Source: Pedobacter sp. Leaf176 (GTDB taxonomy: Bacteria > Bacteroidota > Bacteroidia > Sphingobacteriales > Sphingobacteriaceae). From it: 64,000 nucleotides of DNA. The stretch spans positions 62,001-126,000 of the forward strand of contig NZ_LMPD01000008.1 in assembly GCF_001424305.1 (NCBI RefSeq), in the 5' to 3' direction. Made by a program: the position numbers and the translations under genes. This document shows, piece by piece, positions 44,219 through 52,761 of the stretch. Positions within the stretch are counted from its first letter, which is position 1; every line of letters begins with the position of its first letter. The notes under the pieces were generated by a model. It saw only the letters and a program-made list of their open reading frames with translations, searched no databases and was not told the DNA's origin.

Positions 44219-44282
44219 AATGATTGAATTAGTGAATGTTCGAATGAATGAAATACTCAATCATTCAGTCAATCTATCATTC
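44219..44282 (-). repeat. Tetramer-periodic snapback element between rpmG and bL38
   Basis: Sixty-four bases that read as 16 tetramers in one register: nine of the AATG / ATTG type (44219-44254), then seven of the AATC / ATTC type (44255-44282). The two halves are roughly complementary, so the RNA can fold back. It fills the gap between two co-oriented ribosomal genes. Confidence 0.75.
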
Positions 44283-44284
44283 AA

Positions 44285-44467
44285 TTATTTAATCTCTTTG
44301 TGAACGGTTACTTTTCTTAATACCGGATTGAATTTTTTCAATTCCAATCTTTCAGTCGTATTTTTACGGTTTTTGGTAGAAATATATCTAGACATACCTG
44401 GCATGCCACTTTCTTTATGTTCAGTACATTCTAAAATAACCTGAACTCTGTTACCTTTTTTTGCCAT
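44285..44467 (-). CDS. rpmG: 50S ribosomal protein L33 (bL33)
   Basis: A 60-residue L33: [21 protein letters not shown], then [21 protein letters not shown] and the ending [10 protein letters not shown]. The Zn-binding cysteines are lacking (a single Cys), so it is the zinc-free type. Located 45 nt after rpmB. Confidence 0.97.
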   Translation of the reverse strand: MAKKGNRVQVILECTEHKESGMPGMSRYISTKNRKNTTERLELKKFNPVLRKVTVHKEIK

Positions 44468-44512
44468 TTTAATATAAATTGTAAACTGTTAATCTCAACA
44501 GTTAAAGTTTTT

Positions 44513-44746
44513 TTATAAAAATCCTTTTTTAACGAAACGATTGATTGCTTCGCTTATACCCACTTTATTGATGGTTTTAATTGCTGAAGTAGAAACTTTC
44601 AACGTAATCCAACGATTTTCTTCAGGAATATAAAATTTCTGAAGTTGTAGGTTCGGGTAAAATTTGCGTTTGGTTTTAACGTTTGAGTGAGAAACGTTGT
44701 TACCTACCATTGCTTTTTTTCCTGTTAAATCACAAACTCTTGACAT
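44513..44746 (-). CDS. rpmB: 50S ribosomal protein L28 (bL28)
   Basis: A 77-residue L28 beginning [22 protein letters not shown], followed by [19 protein letters not shown]; only one Cys, so zinc-free. It is the first gene of the rpmB-rpmG-bL38 unit. The divergent 209-bp gap to acs holds the promoter; the best minus-strand -7 candidate (GATATTTG, 44799-44806) has one mismatch. Confidence 0.97.
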   Translation of the reverse strand: MSRVCDLTGKKAMVGNNVSHSNVKTKRKFYPNLQLQKFYIPEENRWITLKVSTSAIKTINKVGISEAINRFVKKGFL

Positions 44747-44955
44747 GACTTATAAATATAGTTGTTAATATCGTCCGCTTAATTTTTTTAAGAGTGTGCA
44801 AATATCTGAATAATTATTGTAAATGACAAGTGGTCAGCTAAATATTTTCATATATTTTTAAAATTGTTTTGCTGCCTGTAATTAGATGTAATTTGACCAT
44901 TTCAGGTTGTTAATATTTATTTAAATTAGCCGATACTAACGATATATAAACAGCG

Positions 44956-46848
44956 ATGCAAATTACAACTTTTCAGCAATACGAGGAAGAATATAAAAAA
45001 AGCGTAGAAAATCCGGAGCAATTTTGGGGTGAAGTTGCGCAAAACTTTCAATGGCGTAAACCTTGGTTCAAAGTATTGTCATGGAATTTCAAAGACCCCG
45101 AAATAAAATGGTTCGAGGGCGCAAAATTAAATATAACTGAAAATTGTCTGGACCGGCATCTTGCTGCTAACGGAGATAAACCTGCGATTATATGGGAGCC
45201 GAATAATCCCGAAGAAGAAAGTGTTACGTTAACTTATAAGATGTTGCACGAACGGGTTTGCCGTTTTGCCAATGTTCTAAAAAGAAATGGTGCTAAAAAA
45301 GGCGATCGCATTTGTATTTACATGCCAATGGTACCCGAACTGGCAATTGCAGTTTTAGCATGCGCCAGGATAGGTGCAGTACATTCTGTAATATTTGGCG
45401 GTTTTTCTGCTAAATCGATCGCTGACAGGATTAATGATTCGCAATGTAAACTAGTGATTACGGCGGATGGTGCTTATAGAGGAAATAAACAAATTCCATT
45501 AAAAGATGTAATAGATGATGCCCTAATCGGCTGCCCGACTGTAGAGAAATGTATTGTTTTAACGCACGTTCGCACACCAGTTTCAATGCTTAAAGGAAGG
45601 GATGTTTGGTGGGAAGATGAGGTAAAACATGTTAATGATACCTGTGAGGCAGAAGAAATGGATGCAGAAGATATGTTGTTTATTCTTTATACATCGGGCT
45701 CAACAGGCAAACCAAAAGGTGTTGTACATACCTGTGGAGGTTATATGGTTTATGCTGGTTACACATTTTCGAATGTATTTAATTATCAGCCTGGTGAAGT
45801 TTATTTTTGTACCGCCGATATCGGTTGGATTACAGGGCATTCGTACATTGTTTACGGTCCGCTTTCTCAAGGCGCAACCTCAGTTCTGTTTGAAGGAATC
45901 CCGACACACCCGGGCCCCTCGCGCTTTTGGGACATTGTTGAGAAACATAAGGTAAATACTTTATATACTGCTCCAACGGCAATACGCTCATTAATGAGTT
46001 TTGGTGAAGAACCGCTCAATGGAAAAGATTTAAGCTCTATACGTATTTTAGGTTCGGTAGGAGAACCCATCAATGAGGAGGCATGGCATTGGTTCGATGA
46101 AAAGATTGGTCACAATGAGGCGCCAATTGTAGACACCTGGTGGCAAACCGAAACCGGTGGGATCATGATCTCACCTATTGCAACCGTTACTAAAACCAAG
46201 CCAAGTTTTGCAACATTGCCACTTCCCGGCGTTCAACCAATCCTGGTAGACGAGAATGGTAGCGAAATTAAAGGCAATGGTGTAAGTGGCAATCTATGCA
46301 TTAAATTTCCATGGCCCGGAATGCTGCGCACAACATATGGCGACCATGAGCGCTGTAAACAAACCTATTTCTCAACCTACGAAAATCTTTATTTCACAGG
46401 TGATGGCTGTCTGCGGGATGAGGATGGCTATTATAGAATTACCGGGCGTGTCGATGATGTTTTGAATGTTTCAGGCCACAGAATCGGAACTGCTGAAGTC
46501 GAAAATGCAATTAATATGCACGCAGGCGTAGTGGAAAGTGCTGTTGTTGGTTACCCTCATGATGTTAAAGGACAGGGAATATATGCCTTTGTAATTAACC
46601 CCGAAATGCATGGGGAAGCAGATTTAACCAAAAAAGATATTTTACAAACGGTTACCAGGGTAATCGGTGCAATTGCCAAGCCTGATAAGATATTGTTTGT
46701 TTCAGGATTGCCAAAAACCAGGTCTGGTAAAATAATGCGACGCATTCTGCGTAAAATTGCTGAAGGAGATACAGCAAATCTCGGAGATACCTCAACCTTA
46801 ATGGATCCTGCTGTCGTTGATGAAATTATTGAAGCTTCAAGAAGATAG
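44956..46848 (+). CDS. acs: Acetyl-CoA synthetase (acetate-CoA ligase)
   Basis: A 630-residue AMP-forming ligase converting acetate, ATP and CoA to acetyl-CoA. Motifs: the P-loop-like LFILYTSGSTGKPKGVVHT, VDTWWQTETGG, YFTGDGCLRDEDGYYRITGRVDDVLNVSGHR, and PKTRSGKIMRRILRK with the lysine that is acetylated in known Acs proteins. Length fits the family. Transcribed alone from a promoter I could not define. Confidence 0.97.
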   Translation: MQITTFQQYEEEYKKSVENPEQFWGEVAQNFQWRKPWFKVLSWNFKDPEIKWFEGAKLNITENCLDRHLAANGDKPAIIWEPNNPEEESVTLTYKMLHERVCRFANVLKRNGAKKGDRICIYMPMVPELAIAVLACARIGAVHSVIFGGFSAKSIADRINDSQCKLVITADGAYRGNKQIPLKDVIDDALIGCPTVEKCIVLTHVRTPVSMLKGRDVWWEDEVKHVNDTCEAEEMDAEDMLFILYTSGSTGKPKGVVHTCGGYMVYAGYTFSNVFNYQPGEVYFCTADIGWITGHSYIVYGPLSQGATSVLFEGIPTHPGPSRFWDIVEKHKVNTLYTAPTAIRSLMSFGEEPLNGKDLSSIRILGSVGEPINEEAWHWFDEKIGHNEAPIVDTWWQTETGGIMISPIATVTKTKPSFATLPLPGVQPILVDENGSEIKGNGVSGNLCIKFPWPGMLRTTYGDHERCKQTYFSTYENLYFTGDGCLRDEDGYYRITGRVDDVLNVSGHRIGTAEVENAINMHAGVVESAVVGYPHDVKGQGIYAFVINPEMHGEADLTKKDILQTVTRVIGAIAKPDKILFVSGLPKTRSGKIMRRILRKIAEGDTANLGDTSTLMDPAVVDEIIEASRR

Positions 46849-46866
46849 TATGATTTAGATGTATGT

Positions 46867-46937
46867 TTAAACAAGCTGGATCGGCTTTCATGGAAATTTT
46901 TACTTTCCCTGAAATAGAACCAACAAGGCTTGTTTAA
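46867..46937. repeat. Inverted repeat between acs and csbD
   Basis: TTAAACAAGC (46867-46876) and GCTTGTTTAA (46928-46937) are perfect complements around a 51-nt loop that has a small inner stem. No T run; role unknown. Confidence 0.5.
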
Positions 46938-46993
46938 CAAACAATATGCTAGTCCTGTTGTTGTTTAAATACAAATATATAAAGGACAACAAG

Positions 46994-47179
46994 ATGGATA
47001 AATTAGAATTAAAAGGAAAATGGAATGAGATTAAAGGCAAGGTTAAACAGGCTTATGGCGATCTAACCGAAGATGATCTAGCCCATGAAGAAGGTAAAGA
47101 TGATGAATTATTGGGAAAATTACAGCAAAAAACCGGTAAAGGCCGGGATGAGTTGGTGAAATGGATTAACTCATTATAA
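46994..47179 (+). CDS. CsbD family protein
   Basis: A 61-residue protein from ATG 46994 ([29 protein letters not shown]), the canonical start of this family; the frame opens 16 codons earlier, without family similarity. CsbD-like proteins are small, highly charged and often induced by stress (sigma-B in Bacillus); the molecular role is unknown. A perfect terminator follows. Confidence 0.92.
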   Translation: MDKLELKGKWNEIKGKVKQAYGDLTEDDLAHEEGKDDELLGKLQQKTGKGRDELVKWINSL

Positions 47180-47192
47180 TCTTAATATCGTT

Positions 47193-47232
47193 AAACAAAA
47201 CAGGCAATCACAATTGATTGCCTGTTTTGTTT
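47193..47232 (+). terminator. Intrinsic terminator after csbD
   Basis: A 17-bp perfect stem with ACAATT loop (47193-47209 with 47216-47232), A-rich on the left and T-rich on the right. Confidence 0.92.
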
Positions 47233-47251
47233 GTTGAAAAAGGTGAGCTAT

Positions 47252-48301
47252 ATGACAGACATTGCAAAACGATTTCCGCAAAATCCCATACTATCGCCTA
47301 AGGATTTAATTCCGAGTCGCGAAGGTTTAGAAATTGCCTGCTTGTTAAATCCAGGTGTTTTTACTTTTCAAAATAAAACATGGTTGCTTATTCGCGTTGC
47401 GGAGCGGCCTGCACAAATAGATGGTGTAATTTCTTTCCCTGTTTTAAGCGGCGATGGAATAGAGATTAAAGCAATAAATGGGAATGACCCGGATTTAATT
47501 GCAAATGATCCTCGTATTATCACATACAAAGGCGCCGATTATTTAACTACACTTTCACATTTGCGATTGGTTTGTAGTGATGACGGCATCAATTTTTATC
47601 AGCCCGAAGGCTACCCTTTATTGCAGGGGGAGGGACCGGATGAGGCCTTCGGCATTGAAGATTGTCGAGTGGCTTTAATAGAGCACACTTATTATCTAAC
47701 CTATACTGCGGTTTCTGAGCACGGCGTAGGCGTTGGCATGCGAACCACAAAAGATTGGAAGACTTTTAAGAAGCATGGTATGGTTATCCCTCCACACAAT
47801 AAAGACTGTGCAGTTTTCGAAGAAAATATTAATGGTAAGTTCTATGCTTTACACCGCCCGAGTAGCGTTGACTTAGGTGGTAATTTTATTTGGCTTGCCG
47901 AATCACCAGACGGATTTCATTGGGGTAATCATAAATGCTTAATTAAAACCCGGAAAGGTAAGTGGGACAGCAAACGTGTGGGAGCCGGTGCAGCCCCGAT
48001 TAAAACAGAAAAAGGCTGGCTGGAAATTTACCATGGTGCAAACGGTGAGCATCAGTATTGTTTGGGTGCCTTTTTAATGAGCCTAAACGATCCATCGAGG
48101 GTTTTAGCACAAACCGACGAACCAATTATGAAACCAGCAGCAGAATACGAAGTTTGCGGTTTTTTCGGACAGGTTGTTTTTACAAACGGGCATGTCGTCA
48201 ATGGCGATGAGTTGACAATTTATTATGGTGCAGCTGATGAGTTTGTTTGTGCCGCTAAATTTTCTATTCAGGATATTCTATCTGAGTTAAAATATCATTA
48301 G
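47252..48301 (+). CDS. GH130 family beta-mannoside phosphorylase/hydrolase
   Basis: A 349-residue five-bladed propeller enzyme. ATG 47252 is preferred over the TTG at 47231 that lies in the terminator. Family marks: NPGVFTFQNKTWLLIRVAER at the start, GIEDCRV with the catalytic Asp, RPSSVDLGGNFIWLAESPD, GAGAAPIKTEKGWLEIYHG. GH130 enzymes phosphorolyse beta-mannosides (for example beta-1,4-mannooligosaccharides), so the product would be mannose 1-phosphate. It has no signal peptide: cytoplasmic. It lies 6 kb before the GH92-containing locus but is transcribed separately. Confidence 0.9.
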   Translation: MTDIAKRFPQNPILSPKDLIPSREGLEIACLLNPGVFTFQNKTWLLIRVAERPAQIDGVISFPVLSGDGIEIKAINGNDPDLIANDPRIITYKGADYLTTLSHLRLVCSDDGINFYQPEGYPLLQGEGPDEAFGIEDCRVALIEHTYYLTYTAVSEHGVGVGMRTTKDWKTFKKHGMVIPPHNKDCAVFEENINGKFYALHRPSSVDLGGNFIWLAESPDGFHWGNHKCLIKTRKGKWDSKRVGAGAAPIKTEKGWLEIYHGANGEHQYCLGAFLMSLNDPSRVLAQTDEPIMKPAAEYEVCGFFGQVVFTNGHVVNGDELTIYYGAADEFVCAAKFSIQDILSELKYH

Positions 48302-48305
48302 TACT

Positions 48306-48344
48306 AAAAAGGGCGATTCACATTTTCTGAGAATCGCCCTTTTT
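48306..48344. terminator. Bidirectional intrinsic terminator
   Basis: AAAAAGGGCGATTC (48306-48319) pairs perfectly with GAATCGCCCTTTTT (48331-48344). Between the GH130 gene and the convergent M16 protease. Confidence 0.92.
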
Positions 48345-48363
48345 TACTTGTTATTCTAAAATA

Positions 48364-51294
48364 CTAATAACCGAAAATCTGTTCTAATGTTAATGTCTTA
48401 ACATTTCCGAATTTCTGCATGTCTTCTAATTTAACTTTTTTATCAGAAGCAACGATTAAATAAGTGTAGGGTTTATTTGCAACTTTTTCATCATGAAAAG
48501 CCTTGATGCTTGCGAAATTAATTGGTTTCAGCTCTTTGTATAGGTCAATTCTAGAATCGTAGTCGTAGCCTAATTTCTTATCAGCAAAGTAATAATAGAA
48601 TATGCCATCTTTGGTTACTCTATTCGATTCTAAATATGTTAAAACATTGGATTTAGCACCGTCAAATGATTTATCACTCTGTGGCAAAACGTTTAATAAC
48701 TCATTCATACCATTTACTGCATCCGTCATTTTATCGGCCTGGCTACCAACGTAAGCCAACATGCTGTATTGTCTGTCTGCTTTGTCTGGCATTTGGTAAG
48801 TTGCATAAGTTGAGTAGGCTAATGCCTTCGATTCTCTGATGGTTTGGAATACAATTGAGCCCATACCACCACCAAAATAGTTATTGAAAACCTCAATATT
48901 TGCCCTGTCTGTTTTGTTGTATAAACCCGTATTTCTGAACCAGCGAATTTCGGATTGCACCATGTCGTAATTTGCAAAATAAACTCTATTACTGTCCTGA
49001 ACGCTGTATGCATATACTTTGGCAGGCGCTGCAGGTGTAAATTCTTTTGGTAACAGGTGTTGTTTCTTAATGTCAGTAGTAAAAGTAGCTACATCCTTCG
49101 GACCGTAATAAGTAATTACGTGCTCATAATTTGTAAGGTTTTTCAACAGATAAATTAAATCGTCTGCTTTCATATTTTTAACATCCTCATTTGATAACAC
49201 ATTATTATATGGATTTAAACTACCATATTGCGCATAAGAAGTTAAGCCGGCCATAATCTGGCCTTTATTTAATTTGTTGTTCTCCCTGCTTTTTAAAATT
49301 GTACTTTTTAAATCCGACAGCGCTTTCTCGTTTGGTTTTACATTCGCAAAAATGTGTTCAACCAGGCTTACCGCTTTATCAAAATTCTCTTGTAAACCGC
49401 TAATGTTAATCGTTGTGTTTTCTGTTCCAACAGTTAAACTGTATGTACAAGCGATGTTGTAGAACGCCTTGCTAATGTCTTCAGCACTATATTTATCTGT
49501 ACTTAAGAATGGCAAATAGCTTGCAGCGTATGGCAGCAGTTTATAACTATTTGCACCGTGGTTAAATCTATAAGTCATTCTAAAAATAGAATTTTCACTA
49601 TTTTTTGTAGTTAAAATATCGGCAATACCAAGCTTACCGGTTATAATATCTTTTTTATAATCCAGAAACTTCGGTTCCATTGGTTTTACCGGCGCTTCCA
49701 AAATGTTTTTAACAAACGGCGAGGTTAGGTTTCCGTTCGCATTTATAGGGGTTATAGCCGGTTTTTCTACTTTAACGATATTTTTATCTTCGCCTTTGTG
49801 CTTAAAACCAATTACATAATCATCTTTAAAGTAGGTTTTGGCAAACGCAATAACCTGTGCTTTCGTAATTTTAGCGGTTTCTTCAATATCGCTTAAACTC
49901 TTATCCCACTTGGTGCCACGGTTTAAAATAAACTCGTTCGATAAATATTCAGCCCTGCTATTATTGCTATCAAATGCCTGTAAAAAACTCAGTTTTTGAT
50001 TGGCAACAACCGCTTCGATTAAGTCATCATCAAACTTTCCTTGTTTTAGCAAATCGATTTGCTCTAATAATAGTTTAGATGCCTGCTCTAAGCTCTGTCC
50101 CTGACGTGGTTGTGCCGATAAATTGAAGACGCCATAATCTTTCATTTGCTGGTAGCTTGCGCTCGAGCGTTGCGTTTTCTGCTGTTTGTTTAGATTGATA
50201 TCGATCAGGCCAGCTTTGCCATTGAACAAAATGCTTTTAATCAGGTTAAGCATGAGGCTATTTTTCGTGTTTTCAGCAAAACCGCGGTAGTAAATTTCTA
50301 CCATTTCTGCACTCGGACCGTAAACATCAACCTGTTGAATTTTAGTTAATGGTTTTTCAGGAGCCGGATTGTAAAGCGTGACAGGCTTTGAAACCATGTA
50401 ACCGAAAGTATTATCGATTTTTTTAATCATTACATCAGGGTTAAAATCGCCTGTAAATACTGCAGCCATATTGTTTGGTACATAGTATTTGTTGTAATAA
50501 TTTCGAATTTCTACGAGAGATGGATTTTTCAAATGCTCGATTGTTCCAATTGTAGTCTGCTGCCCGTAATTATGGGTTGGGAACAACAAAGCCATCATCG
50601 CTTCATCCAGTTTATTTGGGTCGTTATCCAAACCCCGGTTTTTTTCTTCATAAACAGCTTCAAGTTCCGTATGGAAAATTCGGAAAATAGGCTTACGGAA
50701 ACGTTCGCCTTGAATGGCTAGAAATTTATCAGTTGCGTTTGATGGAAAATCTTCGTTGTAAACAGTTTCTTCATACCAGGTGTGCGCATTTGATGAATTT
50801 CCACCGATGCCCGACATCATTTTGTCGTACTCATTTGCTATCGAAAAGTTAGAAGCCTCGCCCGAAGTTTTATCTATTTCCTTATAAATTTCTTTGCGCT
50901 GAACAGGGTCAGTTGTTTTATTATACTTTTCATAAAGGGCATCAATTTTATCCAGATAGGGTTTTTCTTTTGCCCAGTTTGTGGTGCCGAATTTATCAGT
51001 TCCTTTAAATAAAAGATGTTCTAAATAATGCGCTAAACCTGTTGCGTTTTTTGGGTCGGTGTTGCTGCCCGCCCGAACACTCATTCGAAACTGGATATTC
51101 GGTTCTTTATTATTTGGGGATAGAATAACCGTCAGGCCATTTTTTAGTGTGTAAAAGCGCGTTGAAGATGGGTCGTTTGTTACATACTTGTACGTGTAAC
51201 CGCCTGATGTGCCGGTTTTCCATTGATAAGTTTGTGCTTTAACAAACGTACCAGTTATCAGGAAACAGGCAAGACTAAATAGTTTGAATTTCAT
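48364..51294 (-). CDS. M16 family metallopeptidase, two-domain
   Basis: A 976-residue zinc protease of the insulinase/pitrilysin family with a signal peptide (residues 1-20), so periplasmic or outer-membrane exposed. The inverted zinc motif HYLEH (His89, Glu92, His93, in GLAHYLEHLLFKG) is intact and the third ligand region LEAVYEEKNRG follows. The C-terminal half has the inactive-partner signature GGGMGSIVFQTIRESKALAYS that binds substrate. Possibly cleaves peptides after uptake or export. It has a candidate -7 box at 51376-51383 (TATATTTG). Confidence 0.92.
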   Translation of the reverse strand: MKFKLFSLACFLITGTFVKAQTYQWKTGTSGGYTYKYVTNDPSSTRFYTLKNGLTVILSPNNKEPNIQFRMSVRAGSNTDPKNATGLAHYLEHLLFKGTDKFGTTNWAKEKPYLDKIDALYEKYNKTTDPVQRKEIYKEIDKTSGEASNFSIANEYDKMMSGIGGNSSNAHTWYEETVYNEDFPSNATDKFLAIQGERFRKPIFRIFHTELEAVYEEKNRGLDNDPNKLDEAMMALLFPTHNYGQQTTIGTIEHLKNPSLVEIRNYYNKYYVPNNMAAVFTGDFNPDVMIKKIDNTFGYMVSKPVTLYNPAPEKPLTKIQQVDVYGPSAEMVEIYYRGFAENTKNSLMLNLIKSILFNGKAGLIDINLNKQQKTQRSSASYQQMKDYGVFNLSAQPRQGQSLEQASKLLLEQIDLLKQGKFDDDLIEAVVANQKLSFLQAFDSNNSRAEYLSNEFILNRGTKWDKSLSDIEETAKITKAQVIAFAKTYFKDDYVIGFKHKGEDKNIVKVEKPAITPINANGNLTSPFVKNILEAPVKPMEPKFLDYKKDIITGKLGIADILTTKNSENSIFRMTYRFNHGANSYKLLPYAASYLPFLSTDKYSAEDISKAFYNIACTYSLTVGTENTTINISGLQENFDKAVSLVEHIFANVKPNEKALSDLKSTILKSRENNKLNKGQIMAGLTSYAQYGSLNPYNNVLSNEDVKNMKADDLIYLLKNLTNYEHVITYYGPKDVATFTTDIKKQHLLPKEFTPAAPAKVYAYSVQDSNRVYFANYDMVQSEIRWFRNTGLYNKTDRANIEVFNNYFGGGMGSIVFQTIRESKALAYSTYATYQMPDKADRQYSMLAYVGSQADKMTDAVNGMNELLNVLPQSDKSFDGAKSNVLTYLESNRVTKDGIFYYYFADKKLGYDYDSRIDLYKELKPINFASIKAFHDEKVANKPYTYLIVASDKKVKLEDMQKFGNVKTLTLEQIFGY

Positions 51295-51375
51295 TTATTT
51301 GGATTTGGTTTATGGTTGCGATTGTTCATTAATACAAGAGGTAAATGAATCATCGTATCAAATAAGTTATTTATC

Positions 51376-51383
51376 CAAATATA
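51376..51383 (-). promoter_or_regulatory. Candidate -7 box of the M16 protease (TATATTTG)
   Basis: A perfect TAnnTTTG on the minus strand, 82 nt before the ATG; without a clear -33 element. Confidence 0.35.
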
Positions 51384-51502
51384 TATGGTTTAAGCTAGTG
51401 AATGAAATAATTTTTATTGCAAACTAAAGATGTAGGAATTAAACCTGACTTAAAAATTTAGCTTTATTACGCCTTAAATTTTATAATCTGTATTTTTACA
51501 TC

Positions 51503-52342
51503 ATGACTAAGCAAAGTACAAAACCTAATATTCTAGTTGTTAATGATGATGGTATAACTGCGACGGGAATTAAAAACCTGATGGAGGTTATGCAGGAGTT
51601 GGGAAATGTTGTTGTGGTTGCGCCTGATAGTCCGCAGAGCGGGATGGGGCATGCGATTACAATTGGTAAACCTATTCGCTTCGATAAAGTAGATTTGTAT
51701 CCTGGAGTAGAGATGTATAAATGCAGTGGCACTCCTGTAGATTGTGTTAAACTTGGCGTAAATAAAATCTTTAAAGGTAAAAAGCCCGATTTATGTGTTT
51801 CAGGAATTAATCATGGTTTAAATAATTCAATAAACGTGCTTTATTCAGGTACCATGTCTGCCGCTGTTGAAGGCGCTATAGAAAAAATCCCTTCAGTTGG
51901 TTTCTCCTTAGATGATTTTGCTGCTGACGCAGATTTTAGTTTCACTAAAAAATATATTAAGCAAATTTGCGAACTGGTTTTAGCAAATGGTTTACCCGAA
52001 GGGACTTTGCTAAATGTTAATTTCCCTAAAGGCGGCAAACTTAAAGGAATTAAAATTTGCCGTCAGGCTAATGCAAAATGGATGGAAGAATTTGACGAAA
52101 GAACAGATCCGTATAAAAGGCCTTACTATTGGTTAACCGGTGTTTTTGAGAATTTTGATCGCGGGGAAGATACCGATGTTTGGGCATTGGAACATGGCTA
52201 TGTTTCTATTGTTCCGGTTCAGTTCGATCTAACTGCGCATCACGCAATCCCAGCTTTAAACAGCTGGAATTTTGATGTAGACGAGAAAGCAGATAATTCT
52301 ACTATTAAAATTTCTGCGCCGGATGGTTTAAATCTTGGTTAA
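51503..52342 (+). CDS. surE: 5'/3'-nucleotidase SurE
   Basis: A 279-residue SurE nucleotidase: metal-binding NDDG at residues 14-17 (ILVVNDDGI), APDSPQSGMGHAIT, and SGTPVDCVKLG, SGINHGLNNSINVLYSGTMSAAVEGA. It removes phosphate from nucleoside monophosphates and is linked to stress survival. It starts the surE, small membrane protein, lpxB unit. A near-match -7 box (TATTTTTA, 51491-51498) lies before the start. Confidence 0.95.
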   Translation: MTKQSTKPNILVVNDDGITATGIKNLMEVMQELGNVVVVAPDSPQSGMGHAITIGKPIRFDKVDLYPGVEMYKCSGTPVDCVKLGVNKIFKGKKPDLCVSGINHGLNNSINVLYSGTMSAAVEGAIEKIPSVGFSLDDFAADADFSFTKKYIKQICELVLANGLPEGTLLNVNFPKGGKLKGIKICRQANAKWMEEFDERTDPYKRPYYWLTGVFENFDRGEDTDVWALEHGYVSIVPVQFDLTAHHAIPALNSWNFDVDEKADNSTIKISAPDGLNLG

Positions 52343-52349
52343 TTAGCAA

Positions 52350-52622
52350 ATGAATCATCAATTAAGCAAATTAAAAGACTCGGTATGGGTGGGACTGGGA
52401 GTTGGATTGGTAATGCCTTCTATTCTTTGTGCAATCGCCTGGTACCTAATTCATCACGTAATTTATCTTGCTAAAGCTGATTTATTGTACATTGGTTGCA
52501 TTGCAGTGAATGCTTACACGATGCAATATTTCTTTAATAATTATAAAGAGAATATTGGAAGGGGTATATTGGCGGCAACATTTCTATGTGCCTTTGTTTT
52601 TTTCTATTATAAAGTTTTTTAA
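52350..52622 (+). CDS. Small integral membrane protein between surE and lpxB
   Basis: A 90-residue protein with three hydrophobic segments (about 13-35, 41-58 and 70-88) and no catalytic motif. It starts 8 nt after surE and precedes lpxB, an order I recall from other Sphingobacteria. I do not recognise a named family. The lipid A neighbour makes a role at the inner membrane plausible but unproven. Confidence 0.75.
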   Translation: MNHQLSKLKDSVWVGLGVGLVMPSILCAIAWYLIHHVIYLAKADLLYIGCIAVNAYTMQYFFNNYKENIGRGILAATFLCAFVFFYYKVF

Positions 52623-52623
52623 A

Positions 52624-52754
52624 GATGGAAAATCTAAGGTGGAAAAGAGAGAATAACGGTGTTAAAGAGATTCTGGTCTTTAATTTTTTATTTTATACGC
52701 TCAATTATCCCCTTTCATTTTCAATTTTTCAATCTCCATTTACCATTTTCTACC
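52624..52754 (+). repeat. Heptamer-periodic snapback element upstream of lpxB
   Basis: The right arm is six consecutive heptamers (52713-52754), for example TTCAATT and TACCATT, followed by TATAAAA and ATG 52762. The left arm starts 2 nt after the upstream stop in 7-nt steps (GATGGAA at 52624, GGTGGAA at 52638) and resembles the reverse complement of the right arm (17 of 26 positions by eye). Confidence 0.7.
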
Positions 52755-52761
52755 TATAAAA

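Noticed and set aside
44219-44282. CRISPR-like short repeat run
   Set aside because: Units are 4 nt without spacers, there are no cas genes, and the two halves are inverted. It is a snapback array.
46867-46937. Insertion-sequence ends between acs and csbD
   Set aside because: The 10-bp inverted repeat encloses only 51 nt without any transposase or target duplication.
47231-47251. TTG start of the GH130 gene at 47231
   Set aside because: The TTG overlaps the csbD terminator; ATG 47252 matches the family start.
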